Made by a program: the position numbers and the translations under genes. From NCBI GenBank assembly GCA_948474755.1, contig CAOLHI010004248.1:62001-126000 (forward strand): a DNA stretch of 64,000 nucleotides, in the 5' to 3' direction. Shown in pieces: positions 21,431 to 31,915 of this stretch. Each line of letters begins with the position of its first letter. Position 1 is the first letter of the stretch. The notes under the pieces are model-generated. The model had not been told where the DNA came from, ran no database searches, and was given only the letters and a program-made list of their open reading frames with translations. Source of the stretch: Ctenosaura bakeri (lineage: Eukaryota; Chordata; Lepidosauria; Squamata; Iguanidae).

Positions 21431-21839
21431 ACATTTCTGCACAATGGCGCCATCCTGGGAATGCATTGAAGCTGGTCTGTGATGCGTGCCATCGCACAAC
21501 ATCATTGCAGTCCTGCTCCTGTCGCATTCCCAGCCATCACGATTGTGCAGTATACCATCATAAGAAAAAATCCAGTTATGGCCTCCCTTCACTCAACAAT
21601 TGTGTCACTGGTGGGTGTGCAGGAAGGATGGAGGTGCTATCAAGCACTTCCTTCCTCAGTGCAGCACAGGAAGAAACTGGCTGCACTGTGGAAGGAAGGA
21701 GCGTGTCCCAAATGCTACCCATCCACTGGCAGCCGGCTGGGTGCAAAGGGGGATGTCTGGTCCTGCTCCCATCCCAGCAGTGGCATGGTTGCGATGACAC
21801 TGGGATGTTGCGGGATCACGGTATGGTGCAGAAATGGCC
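21431..21839. mobile_element. Harbinger-like MITE, ~410 bp
   Basis: Ends in inverted 'acatttctgcac' and 'gtgcagaaatggcc'. The interior is related to the elements at 28382-28809 and 44573-45256: the same 'cacttcctt..ctcagtgcagc', 'ggctgcactgtggaa' and 'ccactggcagccggctgg' segments recur. Short ORFs across it are not genes. No clear target duplication at the left edge. Confidence 0.65.
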
Positions 21840-22488
21840 TAGGATACAGTCCCATTGTACATTAGCTATTTTGCAAGGCTTCAAGAACATGCAACCCATG
21901 CCAGATACTCCAGTGCACGCATACTGTTTCTATTAACTGTAGCAGTTGTATAGCACAACTGGTATGTAATGCAATAGGTGGTAATTCTGCTATGCAAGCT
22001 TTTTCTGGGATCTTGGTCGCTATATAATAGAATGCTCCTTGGAGAGTGAAATTAATGGGCGATAGTCTGTTTCCAATGTGCTTCAGAACCTGTCTCTCCA
22101 GAGCATAGGGTGAAACCCAAATTCTGTTTCCAAGAAAAATTAATTGTTCTGTGTATAGCATAAAGTATTCCAATTATTCAATACTTCAGAAGTTGTTTGG
22201 TGTGGATAACCCATTCTGATTACAGATTGAATCTCTTGGTTTTGCTGACTGGAGCTTTTTGGATGAGAAATTGGAGAAGCAACAAAAAGAAACAGAGGAG
22301 ACATGTGTACAGTGAGACTAATGATCGCAGTAGAAGGCTTCCTGTGGTTAATTTTTAAATAATTTTCAGCTTCAGAAGCTCTTTCCTGCAACAGTTTCAG
22401 AACTGCCATGGTAAAGAAGTGGCAAGGATGCCCACTTGCACCAGCCTAGCTGCACAGACCAAAATCAAGATCCAAACCCGATGAAAAG
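21840..22488. other. unassigned intergenic DNA
   Basis: No coding domain or named repeat recognised. Confidence 0.5.
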
Positions 22489-24205
22489 TTTTTTTGTTGT
22501 AAGTTGATTTCAACTTAGGACAACTTATGGCAACACTATTAATGAGAGACCCCCAGGTCACCTTGCCGTCAACAGCCTTGCTCAGGTCTCAAGGCCGTGG
22601 CTTCCTTGATTGAGTCCATCCATCTGTAATGCTGTCTTACACTTTACCCATTGCCCTCCATCTTAAGCATTATTGTCTTTCCTACTGAGACATGTCTTCT
22701 TAAGATGTGGCCCAAGTATGACAGAATCAGTTTAGTCAACTTGACTTCTAGAGAAAGTTTAGGCTTGATTTTGTCTAAGACCCATTTATGGTCTTTTTTT
22801 TAGCAGTTCATGATTTCTGCAGAACTTTTTTCCAGCACCACATTTTATTTGAGTTGATTGTCTTCCTATCTGCTTTCTTCACTGTCCTGCATGGGCAATC
22901 CTAACTTTAGTATTCAGTGATATACAGTCCTCCCTCCACATGTGCAAGTTCACACAGAAATTTGATTATTCACAAGGTGTGTGCATGAATCCCTTTCTGG
23001 ATTGGACAAATGGCAAGAGAATGGGAGGAGGAGCATAGGGAAGGAGGAAGGAGTTTGCTTTCCCTCCTCATGTTTGGGCAAATGACAAGGGGAGGGAAAT
23101 GTGGTGTGCTGGGAGAGATGGTGCATGCATGCTTTCTCTGTTTTGGGGCAAATGACAAGAAATGGGAGAAGACACCACGGGGAAGAACAACACATTCACT
23201 CACTAGAGTAGGAGCGGGGAAGACATTCATAGATATTCATGTAAAGGTCTTGCACCACAAACACTCGCAAGAGTGGAGGGCCCGCTGCGTCTTGATACTA
23301 CAGGATCTTGTTAATGCCTTTATAGCTGCCCTTCCAAGTCCTAGTCTTCTTCTGATTTCTTGACTGCAGTCTCCATTTTGATTGATGACTGAAGCAAGGT
23401 ATGGAAAATCTCTTAACTATGTTGATGTCTTCATTGTCTGCTTTAAAGTTATGAAAATCATTTGTGGTCATTATTTTTGTTTTCTTATTGTTCAGCTACA
23501 AACCTGCTTTTGCATTTTCTTCCTTGATCTTCTTCAGCAATTGTCCCAAGTCTTCTCTATTTTCTGCTAGTAGTAAGATGTCATCTGCATATCTTACATT
23601 ATTGGCATTCCTTCCTCCGATTTTCATGCTCCTTCCTCTGAGTCTAATCCTGCTTTACGTATGGTATGTTCAGTGTATAAATTAAACAGGGTGATAAAAT
23701 GCAATGTTGCCTGACCCCCTTATCAATTGGAAACCATTCTGTTTCTTCATATTCTGTCCTAATGGTAGCTCCTTATCCAATGTAAAGGTTATACATCAGG
23801 GCAATCAGATGGTGTGGCACACCTATTTTTTCAAGAATGATCCATGGTTGCTCATGATCTACACAATCAAAGGCTTTGCTATAATCTATGAAGCCCAGGC
23901 TGATTTCTTTTTGAAATTCTTTGCTGTGTTCCATTATCTAATGCATGTTTGCAATATGATCCCTAGCACCCCTTCCTTTCCTAAACCCAGCTTGGACATC
24001 TAGCATTTCTCACTCCATATATTGTAAAAGTCTTTGTGATAGAATTTTGAGCATCACTTTGCTTGCATGGGAGATTAATGCAGCAGTCCTGTGGTTACTG
24101 CACTCCTGATATCCTTTCTTGGAGATTGGAATGTAGATTGAATGTTTCCAATTTGTGGACCATTGTTTTGTTTCCCTTACTTGCTGACAGATGTTAATTA
24201 GAACT
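22489..24205 (-). mobile_element. Bov-B (RTE) LINE, degraded
   Basis: Reverse-strand 3' portion of a Bov-B LINE: the 3' terminus is at 22489 and the reverse transcriptase lies towards 24205. Minus-strand translation gives, in pieces, WKHSIYIPI, CSNHRTAALISHASKVMLKIL, QAGFRKGRGARDHIANM, FIDYSKAFDCVDH and a YADD box (23580-23591), all typical of Bov-B. Many stops and frameshifts, so no functional protein. A Tigger-like element (22925-23287) is inserted in the 3' part and the 5' end is lost at about 24205. Confidence 0.88.
22925..23287. mobile_element. Tigger/pogo-like MITE inside Bov-B
   Basis: 363 bp with imperfect inverted ends: CAGTCCTCCCTCCACAT at the left and AGTGGAGGGCCCGCTG at the right. 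The left flank is TA. Bov-B sequence resumes right after it. Related to 49143-49623 and, by terminus style, to 43748-44127. No transposase. Confidence 0.6.
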
Positions 24206-24262
24206 AGAGCATAGGGCTGACATAAATTGGAGCTGACTTAAAGGCACATACAAACAATAACA
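24206..24262 (+). mobile_element. SINE 3' tail fragment
   Basis: 'ggctgacataaattggagctgacttaaaggcaca' followed by CAAACAATAACA matches the Bov-B-like tail of the local SINE family. Confidence 0.6.
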
Positions 24263-25618
24263 GATAAACACTTAGACTTGATATGTTTCTCCATAGTGTC
24301 CTCACAGAGGGTTTTTAAAACTTGAAAGCAATGAAAGACATGAACTTACTTGCCCAAGAGTAAATCTATATTAATATTTCATGAATGGAGGCAGCCAGAT
24401 TGGTTGCTTAGAACTTACTCTTAGAACTCTTACTCTTTAATTAAAATAGAGATGAGATCTGGTGAATCTGGTAATGGAAAGTATAATATTATGGAAACCT
24501 GATGAGAAATTAGCTTATGCTATGGAATGTATGATGTTGATGTATTGAATGGATGTATAAACAAGATACAAGTGTCTATTAACTTTTATGTTTTAATGCA
24601 CTAAAATAAAATAAAAAATAATAATTCTGTTGTGCAGCTTGCAGACCAGTTTCATGTACTCTGCAGAGTAACCACAAGAACACTCCTGTGTGCTAGGAAG
24701 ATGATAGGAAGCTTCCACTTTTCCCCTCACAATGTTAAAGCAACATCAGAAACTAAGGAGCCCTCTCTGTCCCAGAAACAATACCTATTGGATTCATTAT
24801 TCCTAAGGAGAGGAATACATAAAAGGAATTAACTGATTGAAACTGTTGGACTAAGCAAGTATACTGGAACGGTACAAAAGTAATTATTCTGAAATCCTGA
24901 AACGTTATTTGTATTCCAAGACTTCAAAAAGTATTTAATTATTGTTACAATTACATTTTTAAGCAACATTTTCTTTTCTTTTGCTTGCTTGCTTCCTTTC
25001 TTTTTTCTTACATTTTTGACATTTTAGTTTGAGATATTTTTCTCTTCTAAAACACACCTTTCATAAAAATAACATCAAATAGAAAGCTCTCTGAAGGCCC
25101 TCGGGCAGAATCAAGCCACAGATTCAATAGTTTATAATTCCTTTGTTTTTATTCTATACAGTTTTGCAGTCAACATAGTCTTTCATTCCATTTGATTCTG
25201 ACTCTGAATTCTGTAATTAAGAAGCTATTGTTCTTGACTGCTGATTAAAGCAAAACAAAAGCCTGTCTTCCAGTGGAAGAGTTACTGGTCACACTATTAG
25301 TGTCTCTTTCTTGTATTCTGTAGAGACACCATATAAGGCAAAGTCTGCAAATCTGTCTCAAAAGCCAAATTTATACTAGGTGGAAAGCCACTGTGCAACT
25401 ATTAAGCGAAAATACTGGGTTCAGTTTTCAGCTACCAATAATGAAAATTGAGTTAGAGTTTTGCTTTCTGCAAGGAAAAGGCTTAGTAGGGCAGAAGGCA
25501 GGAGAAGCTGGGGAGACAAATCTCCCTGGGTGCCTGGACAATGAAAAATTACACATTTTATTTTGGATTCTCAGCAGACCTGAGAGTGGTTATAAGTCCT
25601 GTTGGTAAATGTGAGTAT
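24263..25618. other. unassigned intergenic DNA
   Basis: No gene recognised. 24480-24635 ends in an A-rich AAATAAAATAAAA stretch and may be an old LINE 3' UTR, but this is weak. Confidence 0.45.
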
Positions 25619-25770
25619 GGCCCTTTCCACGCTAGACTGTTATAGTGCTATTATTCCACTTTCAACATCCTATGGAATCCTGGGGTTTACCATCTAGGGA
25701 GGAGCCTGTGTATCTCGGGGGGGGGGTGATCATGCCTCTTGCTCCTGGCCCAGGGCTAGCTCTCAGTGGT
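25619..25770. mobile_element. half of a palindromic Harbinger-like MITE
   Basis: Starts GGCCCTTTCCACGCTAGAC and continues 'gttatagtgctattattccactttcaacatcctatgg', the left arm of the ~200-bp palindromic family at 46475-46872 and 62280-62481. The right arm is absent. Confidence 0.7.
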
Positions 25771-26277
25771 GCTGAAGATGTGGAAGGGATACAATTTGTG
25801 GGAAAGGAATTACTAATTTCTTTTTCATGCCCTTTCTTATTAATTGCTAATTTCTTTTTAATGCCTCCTCTTTTTCATGCCCTTTCAAAGATATCTCTCT
25901 TCCTGCCAAGAAGAGTCCTTGCTACTACAAGCTTATAATATAATATATGTGTTAGCCTTCTGTTACTGTGATTCTCAGTTCTTTTTCAGGGCTGTGCAAT
26001 TAATTCACCTCTGGGAGCCCACCTCCTCTCAACAGGAAGACTGTTTCACATGGTAGGAGCCACAACAGAGAAGACCCTTTCCTTTACATCACAACCAAAT
26101 GAGCCTCACTAGACTGCATTATGGTAAGCAGAACTCCCACCCACCAATCTCACCTTGAACATCAAGATAAAGAATATAAAGAAATATTATAAAAGCCATA
26201 AGTAATTCATAATACAAAGACTGCAAGTCATGACCATGACTACCACTTCCTTTTCCTCCTCCTCCTCCTCCTTCTTC
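25771..26277. other. unassigned intergenic DNA
   Basis: Nothing recognised; a short (TCC)n tract lies near 26249-26272. Confidence 0.45.
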
Positions 26278-26446
26278 TTGTGTGTCGTGAGGTAATTTCC
26301 AACTTATGGTGAATCTATCATAGAGGTTTCTGAGGCTGAGAGTCTGTGATGTGGCCAAATTCACCCAATAGATTTCCAGGGAATCAAACCATGGTCTCCA
26401 GGATCACAGTCTAACGGTCAAACCACTACATCATACTGGCTCTCAT
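26278..26446 (-). mobile_element. tRNA-derived SINE, reverse strand
   Basis: Reverse complement of the SINE: tail 'tcgtgaggtaatttccaacttatggtgaatctatca', body, B-box reverse 'ggaatcaaaccatgg' and head 'ggtcaaaccactacatcatactggctctc'. Confidence 0.75.
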
Positions 26447-26578
26447 TTAATTCTTGCAGGCAATTAAACCTGTGCTGGGGGACTGTGGCATCTAGGACTG
26501 AAGCTTAGAAAAGCTTTCAGAACATCCTGGCTAGAATCCATGGCTGTGCTAGCTGAGGAGCTATAATATAAAAATCTA

Positions 26579-27341
26579 GGCCCTTTTCGCATGGGCCTTT
26601 TCTCGCGCGACAGCCCCGTGAGCCTCGCGGGAGTGGGAACGTCGCTCCGCACGACGCACTCCCACTTCCGCCGGGCTCACGGGGCTGAAGCGGCGCGAGT
26701 GCGAGTTTTTTGATTTTCGCTTCCAAGCGAAAATCGCTCGCGCAACACTCCCGGCACCCGCGCGCACTTACCTTCCGTGCGGAGCGTCCGGGAGCCGGCC
26801 GGGTCGCACTTCCTTCCCTCCGCCCCTGCGGAAGGAAGGGACGGGGCGGGGCGCTCGCGTGACACGTCCTACTTCGCGCGCGCGTGCGCAGGGGGCAGAC
26901 GGGAGGAGCGCCTTTTCTCTCTCGCGCGTGGTGGGGCGGACGGGAGGAGCGCCTTTCTCTCTCGCGCGCGGGGGCGGACGAGAGGAGCGCCTTTCTCTCT
27001 CGCGCGCGCGGGGGCGGACGGGAGGAGCGCCTTTCTCTCTCGCGCGCGTGGGGGGCGGACAGGAGGAGCGCCTTTCTCTCTCGCGCGCGGGGGGGCAGAC
27101 GGGAGGAGCGCCTTTCTCTCTCGTGCGCGGGGGGCGGATGGGAGGAGCGCCTTTCTCGCGTGTGCGGGCGGGGGGGAATGGACGGATACGCGAGCCGCCG
27201 CCGCCTCTGGGAGGCTGCCGCTTCACCGCTCCTTCCTTCGCCTGCGGAAGGAAGGAGGGGGAAGCAGCAGCCTCCCGGAGAAGGTTTGTTGCGCGAGCCG
27301 CCCTCCTCCGCTCGCGCGAGAAGACTAATGCGAAAAGGGCC
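26579..27341. mobile_element. CpG-rich Harbinger-like MITE, 763 bp
   Basis: Bounded by GGCCCTTTTCGCAT and ATGCGAAAAGGGCC, a perfect 14-bp inverted terminus; flanks are CTA and ATA, which would fit a decayed 3-bp duplication. The interior is far richer in G+C and CpG than anything around it. It holds a sevenfold ~40-bp minisatellite (26890-27175) between two hairpin-prone palindromes (near 26814-26840 and 27229-27253, the latter CCTTCCTTCGCCTGCGGAAGG-type). Long open frames on both strands here are compositional, not genes. Confidence 0.78.
26890..27175. repeat. 40-bp GC-rich minisatellite, 7 units
   Basis: The core GGGAGGAGCGCCTTTCTCTC begins at about 26901, 26942, 26981, 27020, 27061, 27101 and 27140, giving spacings of 39-41 bp, with CGCGCG and G-runs between cores. 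The repeat period is nearly constant, and the units differ by single bases. Confidence 0.9.
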
Positions 27342-28381
27342 ATACACTCCAGTATTTCCCAGGCGAAAACAAAGGAATATGTGGCCAGGTAACATTACAG
27401 TGTAGTCAAGGTGGTAAACATTATTTATTAGGAAGAACACATGAGCTAGAAGAGGCTACAGCAGTTTGTTTTTCCTGAGCTGACTAGGAAGGGCAAGATT
27501 CTGCCCCTTTCTCCTTCCCCCCTGTTGAGTTAATGGGGTACAAACTGCTTTTGTATTTTGAAATGAGTTTGGGCCAAGTGAAGTAAGTTGAGAACAAAGG
27601 GGGAAGTGAGAAGAGGAGAGAGAAGCAGGGACATTTTAAAAGCAGTTGAAAAAATGGGACATCAAAGAATTAATTGGGATTGTCCCTGCCAGACTGGGAC
27701 AGTTACTTCAGACTGCACCTGGAAGTTCACATAACAGAATGTTCCTCCATACATCTTTTTTTAAATAACATGTTCTGGGAGAAGGATTCTACTCTACAAT
27801 ATGTTTGTTTGTTTGTTTGTTTTAAGTTTTAGGACCTAAGAAAAGCTGGATATAACAATTAAAAAAAAATCTAAACGTGATTTCCTCCCCACCCTTCCAG
27901 AAAGCACTGGAAATGGCTTTGGCAAATAAATAAGAAGGCAGTTGCATGCTGTTGCATGCTGTCCTGCATTCAGATGAAGTGGGAGCCAGAGACAGGGAGC
28001 ACAGTATTGCAAACCCCAGACCCCCTCCTGCCCGAATGTTAGTTTAGAGTGAAATCTCAGTCCTACTGCATCTTCCCAGGTGAAGCAGGGAGCTGGATTG
28101 GGTTCTGTGTCCAGATAGGAAGGAGTGACATACAAACAAACCCTTTTTGCAAAAAATGTACAGCCCCATGAACTCTACTTTCGGCCAAGTTATATAGTAA
28201 GAGATCAGTCAGACAGACAAATTTTATTTGTAGCATCAGCATATTTATAGAACCTTCAGTGTTACATTAACAGAGAGAAAATGAGTGAAAGTTGTTTAAA
28301 ATAAGTTGTGAGGTCTAGAGAACAGTGCCTTTGTGACCATTCTAGCATTATCTGTGGCACTGACTCTAGACACAGTTTTTG
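27342..28381. other. unassigned intergenic DNA with (GTTT)n
   Basis: No gene or named repeat seen. A (GTTT)n tract lies at 27801-27822. Confidence 0.5.
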
Positions 28382-28809
28382 GGCCCTTTCCACAACCTAC
28401 CCCCAAACCGCAATGGCCATGAGATCATCACAGGATCACAATGATGGTTCTCCATGACGTTGTCATAATCATGTGGCAATCCCATGGCAACCTGTCGCAA
28501 TTGCAGATTAAATCATTGTTGGGTTTCTCCCCATAATGTCATGCAATTGCGCAGTCCTCCTGCCTCCCTCCCACACTTACCTCTCATGCGGAATGTCAGG
28601 AAGTGCAATGGCTGTGCTTTCTCCCCCAGCGCAGCCTGGGAAAGTGCTGGGCTGCACTCTGAAAGGGAGGGGCGGAGCCATAGCACTTCCTCCCATCCAG
28701 CGGGCAGCCGGTGTGGAGGGGAGCATGACAGAAGCTCTCCCCTCCTGGGAGAGGCCTTCACTGGATCCCCACACGATGGCTTCAGAATCAGGTAAGGTGC
28801 AGGAAGGCC
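28382..28809. mobile_element. Harbinger-like MITE, ~430 bp
   Basis: Starts GGCCCTTTCCACA and ends in GTGCAGGAAGGCC, an imperfect inverted terminus. The interior shares the 'gcagcctgggaaagtgctgggctgcactctgaa' and 'agcgggcagccg' segments with the related elements at 21431 and 44573. The short frames within it are not genes. Confidence 0.7.
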
Positions 28810-29019
28810 CCTGAGTTAGCAGTTTGCAAGGAACCAGTACAACAGAATGGATTCAAATCAAAACGGATTCAGAAATGTTTAAACCCCAGAATGGCTTGTT
28901 TAAAATAGTTTGGGGGCTTAGAAATAAAAGACTAAATGCTTGAAAACACCTTTCCCTCCAAACAAGAATCAGCTTCTGGATGGGTGCCTTCATAGAACAA
29001 ATGACCAAACATTTTTTTT

Positions 29020-31475
29020 AAAAAAGGAGAGATATAGTAGTAATAGGAGACTTCACTTATCCCAATATTTTCTAGAAGTCAAAGTTTGCCAAAAGTGTAA
29101 GGCCCAGAAAATTCTTCCCTAGCCTTGCAGATAATTTCATTGGCCAGAAGGTAGAGGAAGCAACAAGAGGATCAGCTATTATGGATTTGATCCTAATCAA
29201 CGGAGAACGAACTGGTCATTGAAGTTGAAGTATTGTGAGTGACCATGCTGTTGTTATTATCCTACCATTTTCAGCTTACAACTGGTAAACATAGCTAAAA
29301 TTTGCCTCATTTAAAAGGTAAAAATGTAATTAAACTATCAATAAAATTTAAACCAGTTTTTTTAAAAATGCCATCATGGGATTTGTTAGAGAGAAGAAAG
29401 GGGGACCCAAATGTAGTCAGAAATAACTTGAAAAGAGCTGATTTCAGTCAACATAGAGAAATAATGGGTGAGATCCATTGTCAGAAATACTCAAAGGGAA
29501 GGAAGTTCACAATGCATGGAAGTTTCTTAAAAGTGAGAGGTTGAAGACAGAATTGCAAACTATTCCAATGAGGAAGAAAAGCCAGAAGGGTTTAAAGAAA
29601 CTAAGGTGGATGTCGAATAAACTCTCAGATGAGCCAAGATTCTCAACTGCCATGCATAAGAAATGGCAAAAAGGAGAAACCATCAAAGAAGAATACAAAT
29701 ACAGGGGGGAAATGTGAAAAGCAAAAGCTTAAAATGAGCTTAGGCTTGCTAACAAGGTTTTAAAAAGGGTTTGGGTGGACTGTGTTTGGAGGAGTTAAAA
29801 AGAAACAGTAGGGCCTCTTTGTGAAGAAGATGGTGAGTTGCTAACAAAGGACAGAGAGAAGGCCAAATTGTTCAATACCTTGTTTGCCCAAAAGGAAAAC
29901 CATGTTCTAAATGGTGAAATTAGAACAAATGATGTGATAAGATGACTGTAGCCTAGAAAAAATGCAGGAATACCTAGCTACTCTAGATAAATTCAAGCCT
30001 CTAGTGATAGATGAATGGCATCCAATGTTGCTAAAGGAACTTGTAGGTGTAATCTTAGTGCCGCTGCCGATCAACTTTGAGGAATTCTTGGAGAATAGGC
30101 AAGGTTCCAGCAGACTGGAGGAAGGGAAATGCTGTCAAGTGTCTTTAAAAGGAGGGGGAAGAAGACCTAAACAGCTGCTAACCAGTCAACAAAACATCAA
30201 GAAAAGTTCTAGAACAGATAATTAAATAGTCAGTCTGTGCACACTTAGAAAGGAGTGCTATGATTACTAAGAGCCAGCATAGCTTTCTCAGAAACAAATC
30301 ATACCAGACTAATCTTATCTCTTTCCCCCCCACATAGAATTACAAGCTTTGTAGATCAGCAGAGTTCTGTGGATGTAGTATATCTTGATTTCATCAGGCT
30401 TTTGAAAAGGTCTCCCATGAAATTCCTGCAAGCAAACTGGTGAACTGTGAGGCAGATGCTGCTACTCTTTGGTGGATTTTTAATTCATTTATGCGCCATC
30501 CCCCAAAAGTACTCACCAATGGTCCCTCACATCTCTGTAGAGAAGTGAATAGTGAGATGCCTCAGGGTTCTGTCCTGGGCTCAGTGTTGTTCAACATCTT
30601 TATAAATGACTTGGATTAGAACATAGAAGGTATGCTTATCAAATTTGCAGATGGTACCAAATTAGGAAGGGTAAGTAATACTCCAGAGAAGAAGATTAAA
30701 ATTTAATTAAAATTGAAATCAATTTGACCGATTGGGCCAAAACTAACAAAAAAAAAATTCAACATCAGTAAATGTACCATGAGACAGAAAAAATGAAATA
30801 CACAAATATGGGATGGATAGCACCTGGCTTGGGAGCAATATCTGTGAAAAAGGACTTGGGTCTTAGTAGACCACAGTGCAATGTGGCAGCCAAAAAAGCC
30901 AATGCAAATTCTAGGCTGCATTGACAGGAATATGGTGTCTGGATCAGCAGAAATGGTAGTACCAATCTATTCTGCTTTGGGCAGACCTCACCCAGAATAA
31001 TGTTTTTAATTCTGTGCACCATAGTTCAAGAAAGATACTGATAAACTGGCATATATCCAAAGAATGGCAACCAAGATAATCAAAGGCCTTGAAATCAAAC
31101 CATATGAGGAACAATTTAGAGAGCTCAGTACATTTCACCTGAAGAAGAGAAGACTGAGAGGTGACATGATATCCATCTTTAAATATCTAAAAAGATGTCA
31201 TGGAGAAGATGGAGCAAACTTGTTTTCTGCTGATTCAAAGATTAGAACAAAACCCAGTGGGTTTAAATTACACACACACACACACACACACAACCATAGG
31301 AGCTGTGGAAGCAGTGCCTTGGAGGGTGGGGGAACAAACTTTCTTTAGATGTTTTAAAACAGAGGTTGGAAAGGAATCTTTTAGGAGTATTTCAGCTGTT
31401 CGTTCCTGCATAGCAGAGGGTTGGACTAAATGGCCATTGTGGACTTTTCCAATTCTATGGTTCTGTGATCCTAAA
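29020..31475 (+). mobile_element. old CR1 LINE, 5'-truncated and degraded
   Basis: A much more diverged CR1 than the one at 1594. It begins inside the endonuclease domain (a GDFTYPN-like stretch) and runs through the reverse transcriptase (DGVYLDF-like, MPQGSVLGSVLF) to the CR1 3' end ('agggttggactaaatggcc' and 'ttctatggttctgtgatcc'). The RT box reads FADG instead of FADD (30644-30655), and stops and indels break every frame. A (CA)n tract (31269-31293) replaces a segment near the end of ORF2. Confidence 0.9.
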
Positions 31476-31799
31476 TTAGTACAAAATATACAAGACTTCC
31501 TGAAATAAAAGGGTACACTTGATCGTAATAAGTTGCACTTTTAACTTTATCCAGTCTATTGATTCAGAAATAATTATGCTGTTTTGGATCTAGAAAATAA
31601 TTTTATGTGGACAGAAGAGCTCTGTCCCTGGGAGTTACTTCTACCTGATTTTTGGAGATCTCCCAATAACTCAGATCAGCCCCTAATATTATCCTAACCT
31701 CTCTCTAATATTTTCACGGTGCCATGGTGAAGTGACAGAAGGAAAAATGCCCGATTCCAACAATCTAGTTGGATAAATTGAGATCCAACCCACTGGTTT
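31476..31799. other. unassigned intergenic DNA
   Basis: Nothing recognised. Confidence 0.45.
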
Positions 31800-31915
31800 C
31801 TCAGACTCTACAACTTTTTGCCTTCAGATGTGTTGGGTGCCAAATCCCATCATTCCTAGCCAGCATGCGACTGGCTGAGAATGATGGGGTTTGCTATCTA
31901 AAACATATTCAGGGT
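31800..31915. mobile_element. palindromic hAT-like MITE fragment
   Basis: 'caaatcccatcattcctagccagcatgcgactggctgagaatgatggggtttgc' is an interrupted palindrome of the type common in old hAT-derived short elements of reptiles. Family assignment is tentative. Confidence 0.45.

Noticed and set aside
21415..21936. 173-aa Cys/His-containing frame
   Set aside because: Coincides with a Harbinger-like MITE whose relatives at 28382 and 44573 do not preserve the frame.
23010..23363. 117-aa frame
   Set aside because: Spans the junction of the Tigger-like MITE and Bov-B, so it is a chance frame across two repeats.
26890..27175. Regular ~40-bp spaced repeats as a CRISPR array
   Set aside because: Whole units are near-identical, with no unique spacers, in vertebrate DNA; a minisatellite.
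26517..27440. Long Arg/Pro/Gly-rich open frames on both strands at once
   Set aside because: They arise from the CpG-rich 40-bp minisatellite, overlap each other in several frames and have no domain; compositional artefact.
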